Shown here piece after piece: positions 6,781 through 10,390 of a DNA stretch of 10,390 nt. Each line of letters starts with the position of its first letter. The first letter of the stretch is position 1. A program made the translations under genes and the position numbers. Under the pieces are notes generated by a model. That model saw only the letters and a list, made by a program, of their open reading frames with translations, made no database searches and was not told the origin of the DNA. The stretch is from Bacteroidales bacterium (GTDB lineage Bacteria; Bacteroidota; Bacteroidia; Bacteroidales; UBA932), in contig JAFRPH010000099.1 of the NCBI GenBank assembly GCA_017429205.1, forward strand, positions 1 to 10,390, read 5' to 3'.

Positions 6781-7858
6781 GACTTTCCTCCTCTTCTTCG
6801 ACGGATGCCCAGAGGGCGGCGAAGGCGCCGCCGTCCTCCACGTCGCGCACGATGCCGCGGACCGCGTCCATGGCAGTGGCCCCGATGTCGTCGTAGGCGC
6901 CGACCCCGTCGACGCGGCGGATGAAGCGGACATCGTTTTCGGCATAGCTGGGAGAGGCGTCAAAGAACGCCGCCTGCCGCCGGGCGCTCACCAGGGAAGC
7001 CCGCGCCCCGGCCGCGTCCCCCGACATGAATTGCGCGGCAGCCAGGAGCGCGGTCAGCACGCTGCAATACTTGTCCAGGTAGTTCGGCCTGCCGTCCTTC
7101 CGCAGCCCGGTCATCACGCCGATCCCCCAGGAGGCGATGGCCCGGGCGGACGTGTAGTCTCTGCGCTGAAAGAAGACGTTGATGTATCCGAACAGCACGG
7201 TCATCAGGTCGGAGAGGCTCCCGGTCAGGGCTTCGGACAGGAACAGTTCTGCCTCTTCCGTATGGCCGCCCTGGGACAGGGCGTTGCCGATCCGGAAATT
7301 GTACATCCCGCCGGCATTGTGCGCCTTCATCAGCTCGATGCCCCTGTCCCACTCCCCCAGCCCCAGGCAGGCGACGGCCATCTCCCCGTACAGCGTCTGC
7401 TCGCTGACCTTCGGGTCGGTGTTCTGGCTCAGCAGCGGGAGGGACCGCTCCAGCAGCTCCAGCGAGCGCCGCAGCCGGTCCGCGTCTGCGCTCTCGAGGC
7501 CGAAGCCGAGGTACATCAGCGCGCTTTCCAGGATCAGCGCGAAGGAGTGCGGGTACTTCCGGATGGCTTTCTCCGCCTCCTCCAGTCCCGCCGGATCCTT
7601 CCCGCGGCGGTATCCCCGCAGCCGCTTGAGCACGGTTTCCGGGCGGTTGTCCTTCATCTCATAGCCCAGCAGCACATCCACGGATACGTCGAAGAACTCC
7701 GCCATCTCCGCGATCAGGTCCAGGTCCGGCACGGACAGCTTCGCTTCCCACTTGTAGACCGCCCCCGCGGTCACCCCGAGCACCTCGGAGAGCTGCTCCT
7801 GCGTCAGCCCGCGCTCCTTCCGGAGCCTCCGGATGTTTTCGGCCAGGTGCATCTCCAT
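6773..7858 (-). CDS. XRE-family regulator with TPR-like C-terminal domain
   Basis: The protein has 361 residues. The start is the ATG at 7858, which has GGAGGAGGTGA immediately upstream; another ATG lies two codons downstream. Residues about 5-65 are a helix-turn-helix of the Cro/CI type (NIRRLRKERGLTQEQLSEVL, then GAVYKWE, then FDVSVDVLLGYE). The remaining 290 residues are alpha-helical with an irregular repeated pattern of Ala/Leu-rich helix pairs, resembling TPR repeats as in RRNPP-type peptide-responsive or stress regulators. It is transcribed from a consensus promoter and its 3' end overlaps the start of the ABC exporter. The likely job is to control its own operon, perhaps in response to a ligand bound by the helical domain. 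A peptide ligand is only inference, because no small peptide gene is visible nearby. Confidence 0.88.
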   Translation of the reverse strand: MEMHLAENIRRLRKERGLTQEQLSEVLGVTAGAVYKWEAKLSVPDLDLIAEMAEFFDVSVDVLLGYEMKDNRPETVLKRLRGYRRGKDPAGLEEAEKAIRKYPHSFALILESALMYLGFGLESADADRLRRSLELLERSLPLLSQNTDPKVSEQTLYGEMAVACLGLGEWDRGIELMKAHNAGGMYNFRIGNALSQGGHTEEAELFLSEALTGSLSDLMTVLFGYINVFFQRRDYTSARAIASWGIGVMTGLRKDGRPNYLDKYCSVLTALLAAAQFMSGDAAGARASLVSARRQAAFFDASPSYAENDVRFIRRVDGVGAYDDIGATAMDAVRGIVRDVEDGGAFAALWASVEEEEESHE

Positions 7859-7886
7859 CGGCTCACCTCCTCCGCTTTCACGGCTG

Positions 7887-7915
7887 ATTATACAGGCCCG
7901 GAACAGGACAGTCAA
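7887..7915 (-). promoter_or_regulatory. Consensus sigma-A promoter of the XRE-ABC operon
   Basis: On the minus strand, TTGACT (7915-7910) and TATAAT (7892-7887) are separated by 17 bp, nearly perfect consensus. The leader to the ATG at 7858 is about 22 nt. Such a strong promoter in front of an XRE regulator suggests repression as the default control, although no clear dyad operator is visible. Confidence 0.88.
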
Positions 7916-7973
7916 CACACAGTTCGTATGGATCGTAAGAGAATAAACCTACCGGCAGTATGAGAAAAGACCG

Positions 7974-8004
7974 ACCGGCAGCCCCGGACCAACCGGAAAG
8001 CCCT
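7974..8004 (+). repeat. Palindromic repeat fragment, copy D1 (long-form right end)
   Basis: This short remnant matches the right end of the long-form copies B and G: GGCAGCCCCGGACC followed by CGGAAAGCCC. The loop region is mutated (ACCAACCGG in place of ACCGATCGG) and the pairing partners are missing. It therefore looks like a decayed piece rather than a functional copy. Confidence 0.7.
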
Positions 8005-8011
8005 GGCCGCA

Positions 8012-8056
8012 GCCCCGAAAGACGTGAAACGGGGCGCAGCAAGCGGCGCCCCTACA
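8012..8056. repeat. Two overlapping GC hairpins, separate small repeat type
   Basis: GCCCCG (8012-8017) can pair with CGGGGC (8030-8035), while GGGGCGC (8031-8037) can pair with GCGCCCC (8046-8052). The two stems share bases 8031-8035 and are mutually exclusive. The second hairpin, ending in CCCCTACA, resembles small dispersed hairpin repeats common in gut Clostridia; that resemblance is from memory. It does not share the loops of the main repeat family. No ribosome-binding site or gene depends on it visibly. Confidence 0.5.
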
Positions 8057-8106
8057 TGAATTGTCGGATGTCACCCTCCTTTCCCGTTCCCAATTTGCAC
8101 TTCACC

Positions 8107-8166
8107 CAAGACTTTGCCCAACGGGACGGCCCCCGAAGGGTCCAGGGGCGATCGGAAAGCCCCTGG
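8107..8166 (+). repeat. Palindromic repeat, copy D2 (right half only)
   Basis: The copy holds M3' (8124-8143, GGAC to GTCC) and M2' (8142-8166, CCAGGGGC, GATCGGAAA, GCCCCTGG), preceded by about 17 bp resembling the inner flank of copy E. There is no left half and no M1'. It ends 9 bp beyond the stop codon of the small gene at 8176, so the transcript of that gene would carry this hairpin almost directly after its stop. Confidence 0.85.
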
Positions 8167-8175
8167 CGTCCTCCC

Positions 8176-8604
8176 TCACATCGCCATCATCATCATCTGC
8201 CCCTGATCGGCTCCCGCCGCGCACAGGATCGCCATGTTCAGCACCCGCTCCGCGAGCTTCTTCTGCTTCACCAGGCCGATCCCCGAGGTCACCGCGAGCG
8301 GCCACGCGATGATGAACGTTCCGGTCGCCAGCAGCGCGCCCTTGGACAGCCACCGCTCGCTGCCGGCCTGCGCCATCACGCAGTTCTCGCCGACCGGGGT
8401 CAGCCTGAAGGTCAGGTTCTGGTCCAGACCCACCCACTGGGAAGCCTTCGCGTTGTGAGAGCGGGCCTGGATGATGTACTCACCGTGCTCGGTAGTCAGG
8501 AGCTGGGTGGCCATGTTCTCGCGGGTCATGAGCAGGGTCTCGATGGTATGGGCGACGTCGGAAATCGTGGTGCCGTTGCTGAGCGTCATCATCTGGGTCT
8601 TCAT
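8176..8604 (-). CDS. Small conserved hypothetical protein with one hydrophobic segment
   Basis: The protein has 142 residues and an ATG start with AAGGAGG about 9 nt upstream. The N-terminal 50 residues are polar and helical. A central stretch reads like an anti-parallel beta region (IIQARSHN, then GLDQNLTFRLTPVGE). A hydrophobic segment at about 88-111 (GALLATGTFIIAWPLAVTSG) follows, and the end is unusually Met-rich, from (ATG)4. I recall similar small Clostridia proteins with an IQAR...LTVRLTP...WPLAVTAGIG pattern, but I know of no function. It may be peripheral or membrane-bound. It is a single-gene unit bracketed by two inverted half repeats (D2 and E). No terminator other than repeat hairpin D2 is visible. 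Confidence 0.75.
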   Translation of the reverse strand: MKTQMMTLSNGTTISDVAHTIETLLMTRENMATQLLTTEHGEYIIQARSHNAKASQWVGLDQNLTFRLTPVGENCVMAQAGSERWLSKGALLATGTFIIAWPLAVTSGIGLVKQKKLAERVLNMAILCAAGADQGQMMMMAM

Positions 8605-8662
8605 GTGGGGATCCTCCTTTTTTCGTTTGCCCTTCGCTTTCGGAAGGGGTGGTTTCTTTTGA

Positions 8663-8714
8663 CAGTCTCAGCATAGCACGGGATGGGGGATGCGGTGTCT
8701 ACCGGGAGTAGACA
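8663..8714 (-). promoter_or_regulatory. Possible regulated promoter with dyad operator
   Basis: A perfect inverted repeat, TGTCTAC-CGGGA-GTAGACA, occupies 8696-8714. On the minus strand a -10-like TATGCT lies downstream (about 8676-8671). No good -35 sits at 16-18 bp; the dyad arm TAGACA lies 20 bp upstream of TATGCT, where an activator could substitute. The gene at 8604-8176 is the likely target. The dyad is certain, its role is inference. Confidence 0.5.
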
Positions 8715-8725
8715 ACAAAAAAGGA

Positions 8726-8784
8726 TGCGCCTGCGGGCGCACCAGGGGCTTTCCGGTCGCCCCTGGACCCTTCGGCGCCATCCC
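8726..8784 (+). repeat. Palindromic repeat, copy E (left half only)
   Basis: M1 is at 8726-8741 (TGCGCC, TGCG, GGCGCA). M2 is at 8742-8766 (CCAGGGGC, loop TTTCCGGTC with one change from the usual loop, GCCCCTGG). A degenerate M3 with TTCG ends in CATCCC at 8784. There is no core or right half. Another copy (F) begins 46 bp later. The sequence just inside (CATTGGG to TTTGG) resembles, in reverse complement, the inner flank of half copy D2. Confidence 0.87.
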
Positions 8785-8830
8785 ATTGGGTGTAGCTTTG
8801 GAGAGGTGGGAGAAGAGGAACGAAGGTGTT

Positions 8831-9036
8831 TCGCGCCTGCGGGCGCGACCAGAGGGCTTTCCGATCGCCCTCTGGACTCCTTCGGGGCCGACCCGTTAAA
8901 TAGTTCTTGGGAATTGTCAAGTTTTGATGGAATACCAAACTATGCGCTTAGCCATACTCGACAACTAACAAGGAAGAAGCGGTCCCGAAGGGTCCAGGGG
9001 CGATCGGAAAGCCCCTGTCGCGCTCCGCAGAGCGCG
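8831..9036 (+). repeat. Palindromic intergenic repeat, copy F (full, different core)
   Basis: M1 is at 8831-8848 (TCGCGCC, TGCG, GGCGCGA). M2 is at 8849-8875 and is identical to copies B and C. M3 follows with TTCG. The right arm holds M2' (8994-9017, CCAGGGGC to GCCCCTG) and M1' (9019-9036, CGCGCTC, CGCA, GAGCGCG). The arms match copy C closely, but the core (about 8896-8980) shares only its edges (CCGTTAA at the left, ACAAGGAA at the right) with the other copies. It contains its own weak pairings, such as AGTTT with AAACT. The copy lies beyond the terminator of the aldo/keto reductase gene. Confidence 0.9.
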
Positions 9037-9078
9037 GAATCCGCTCCCTTATGGTACTCCCCTTTCCGTGAAGCGCCG

Positions 9079-9121
9079 GAAAAAATAAAAGGGGAAAGTC
9101 CGCAGACAGCAGGCTTTCCCC
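9079..9121 (-). terminator. Intrinsic terminator of the aldo/keto reductase gene
   Basis: On the minus strand, GGGGAAAG (9121-9114) pairs with CTTTCCCC (9098-9091), with a further pair or two inside, and is followed directly by TTTTATTTTTT (9090-9080). It starts 27 bp after the stop codon. This is a strong, conventional Rho-independent terminator. Confidence 0.9.
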
Positions 9122-9148
9122 TCTTCCGAAAATGATGACTCCCGGGCC

Positions 9149-10075
9149 TTACGGCAGGAACTTCCCCGAGGCCAGGTAGAGCTGCCACCACTCCCTGTGG
9201 GTCAGGTCCACGGCGGCGGCCGCGCAGATGTCGCGCAGGTGGGCCGGGTTCATCGTGCCGGCGATGGCCTGCATGCGGGCAGGGTGGCGGAGGATCCAGG
9301 CGATGGCGATCGCGGTCTTCGGGACGCCGTACTTCGCGCCGAGCTCGCCGAGGGCGCGGTTCAGCTCCGGATAATCCGGATGATCCACGAAACAGCCCTT
9401 GAACATGCCGATCTGGAGCGGCGACCAGGCCTGGACGGTGATGTCGTGCAGGCGGCAGTAGTCGAGGACGCCGTTGTCGCGGTCGATCGAGCGGTCGGTC
9501 GTCAGGTTGTTGAGGTAGAGGCCGCCGTCGATCAGCTGGGACTGGTCGAGGGAGAACTGCAGCTGGTTGAACACGAGCGGCTGGCGGACGAACTTCCGCA
9601 GCAGCTCCAGCTGGCCGGGGGTGACGTTGCTCACGCCGAAGAAGCGGACCTTCCCGCTCCGCTCGAGCTCGTCGAAGGCCGCCGCGACCTCCTCCGGGTC
9701 GAACAGGAGATCCGGGCGGTGGAGGAGGAGGACGTCGAGGTAGTCGGTCCCGAGGCGGCGGAGGCTCCCGTCGACGCTCGAAAGGATGTCCTCGCGGCTC
9801 CAGTCGAACTCCTGGCGCTCCGGGTGGAGGCCGCACTTGTCCTGGATGAAGATGTCCTCCCGCCTCAGCCCGGTGAGGGGGAAGGCCTCGCCGAAGCGGG
9901 TCTCCGCCTCGCCGCGGCCGTAGATCGTCGCGTGGTCGAAGAAGTTGATCCCCTCCTCCGCGGCGGTGCGGATCATGGCGGCCGCGTCGGAGGCGGAGAG
10001 TGCGGGCATGCGCATGCATCCGAGGATGATGCGGGAAACGTTCTGCGGCCCGTTGACGACATTGAGCATTTTCAT
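9149..10075 (-). CDS. Aldo/keto reductase (YdhF-like subgroup)
   Basis: The protein has 308 residues, full length for the family. The start is ATG at 10075 with AAGGAG about 9 nt upstream; a second ATG two codons later is also possible. It is a TIM-barrel NAD(P)H-dependent oxidoreductase that reduces carbonyl groups to alcohols in the cytoplasm. The catalytic tetrad is visible: D47 (FFDHATIYG), Y52, K80 (IQDKCG) and H119 (LLLHRPD). The cofactor-side pattern GVSN (about 148-151) and a late IAGTMNP motif (NADP-binding region of AKRs) are present. The overall pattern resembles the YdhF group of oxidoreductases, whose natural substrates are poorly known. It is a single-gene unit with its own terminator. 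Its promoter is unclear; only a weak CATAAT-like -10 lies near 10124-10129. Confidence 0.92.
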   Translation of the reverse strand: MKMLNVVNGPQNVSRIILGCMRMPALSASDAAAMIRTAAEEGINFFDHATIYGRGEAETRFGEAFPLTGLRREDIFIQDKCGLHPERQEFDWSREDILSSVDGSLRRLGTDYLDVLLLHRPDLLFDPEEVAAAFDELERSGKVRFFGVSNVTPGQLELLRKFVRQPLVFNQLQFSLDQSQLIDGGLYLNNLTTDRSIDRDNGVLDYCRLHDITVQAWSPLQIGMFKGCFVDHPDYPELNRALGELGAKYGVPKTAIAIAWILRHPARMQAIAGTMNPAHLRDICAAAAVDLTHREWWQLYLASGKFLP

Positions 10076-10149
10076 GACGGTTTCTCCTTCTTCTTTTTTC
10101 TTTTTGGGAATTCTTGCCGTTGATTATGATGGGGAAGGAGGTGGGGCTC

Positions 10150-10390
10150 CGCGCCTGCGGGCGCGCCAGGGGCTTTCCGATCGGTCCGGGGCTGCCGCCC
10201 ATTCTCCGCTGAAAACTGTCCACCGGACAGTTTTCCGGGCGCTCCGAATCCCTGGACCCTTCGGGATCGCCTTGTTCTTGTATGTTGATGGGCAAAGTAA
10301 TCTTGATAAAGAACCTTGCAATCTCAGAGCCTATCATCAACGGGACGGCCCCGAAGGTTTCCAAAGGGCGATCGGAAAGCCCTTTGGTGC
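10150..10390 (-). repeat. Palindromic intergenic repeat, copy G (long form, inverted)
   Basis: This copy is the reverse complement of copy B and closely similar to it. M1 is at 10150-10165 (CGCGCC, TGCG, GGCGCG). The long-form insert follows with GGTCCGGGG (10183-10191), a perfect 11-bp hairpin (10211-10221 with 10225-10235, loop ACC) and CCCTGGACC (10250-10258). The shared core lies at about 10272-10341. M3' and M2' follow, the latter at 10361-10387 (CCAAAGGGC, GATCGGAAA, GCCCTTTGG). The final M1' is cut by the window end. It lies about 75 bp upstream of the reductase start codon. Confidence 0.9.

Noticed and set aside
5770..6924. Plus-strand open frame opposite the ABC exporter
   Set aside because: It is Gly/Asp/Gln-rich with an arginine-repeat end, no domain pattern and no ribosome-binding site.
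6781..6963. N-terminal extension of the ABC exporter to an upstream ATG
   Set aside because: The extra residues are Ser/Ala/Pro-rich out-of-frame translation of the XRE gene; the ATG at 6780 has a strong AGGAGG site.
8107..8784. Composite transposon around the small gene
   Set aside because: There is no transposase, no target duplication is visible, and the flanking pieces are half repeats, so only the bracketing is reported.
9197..10123. 308-codon plus-strand open frame opposite the reductase
   Set aside because: The reductase on the minus strand has a full catalytic tetrad, ribosome-binding site and terminator; the opposite frame is a codon-bias shadow.
1..10390. CRISPR array
   Set aside because: The repeats are dispersed kilobases apart, in both orientations and palindromic, with genes between them and no regular spacers or cas genes.

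Overview
The window looks like chromosomal DNA from a GC-rich member of the Clostridia (Bacillota), probably an uncultured gut or rumen lineage. The evidence is consensus sigma-A promoters, strong AGGAGG ribosome-binding sites, and a gene set typical of that group: a DUF6273-type protein, a YhfC-family membrane protease, a GH113-like glycoside hydrolase, an XRE regulator with an ABC exporter, and an aldo/keto reductase. The genus cannot be fixed from the sequence. I see no rRNA, tRNA, CRISPR array, transposase or phage gene.

Layout. Two plus-strand genes come first: a membrane-anchored zinc-ribbon protein (138-1010) and a secreted DUF6273-like protein (1024-1728). Everything after is on the minus strand. 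Reading in the direction of transcription, these are an aldo/keto reductase (10075-9149, own terminator); a small conserved hypothetical protein (8604-8176); an XRE-TPR regulator overlapping an ABC exporter (7858-5053, consensus promoter, own terminator); a cytoplasmic GH113-like hydrolase (4606-3662, own promoter); and a MerR regulator overlapping a YhfC protease (3556-2007). The MerR gene has a textbook MerR promoter with a 19-bp spacer containing a perfect dyad.

The most striking content is non-coding. Every gap between transcription units longer than about 150 bp carries one or more copies of a modular, palindromic repeat. Together the copies fill roughly a tenth of the window. A full copy reads M1-M2-M3-core-M3'-M2'-M1'. 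M1 is a hairpin with a TGCG loop, M2 is a hairpin with a TTTCCGATC loop, M3 is a short stem around TTCG, and the core is AT-rich. Copies lie at 1-35 (cut by the window edge), 1768-2022, 4745-4934, 7974-8004 (fragment), 8107-8166 (half), 8726-8784 (half), 8831-9036 and 10150-10390 (cut by the window edge). Stems vary with compensating changes while loops stay fixed, which is the signature of a selected RNA or single-stranded DNA structure. I do not recognise the family by name.

Gene-free stretches over 300 bp. 4607-5052 holds the GH113 promoter, a full repeat and the ABC terminator. 7859-8175 holds the XRE promoter, a repeat fragment, two competing hairpins and a half repeat. 8605-9148 holds a dyad/promoter region, a half repeat, a full repeat with a different core and the reductase terminator. 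10076-10390 holds the reductase ribosome-binding site and a long-form repeat.
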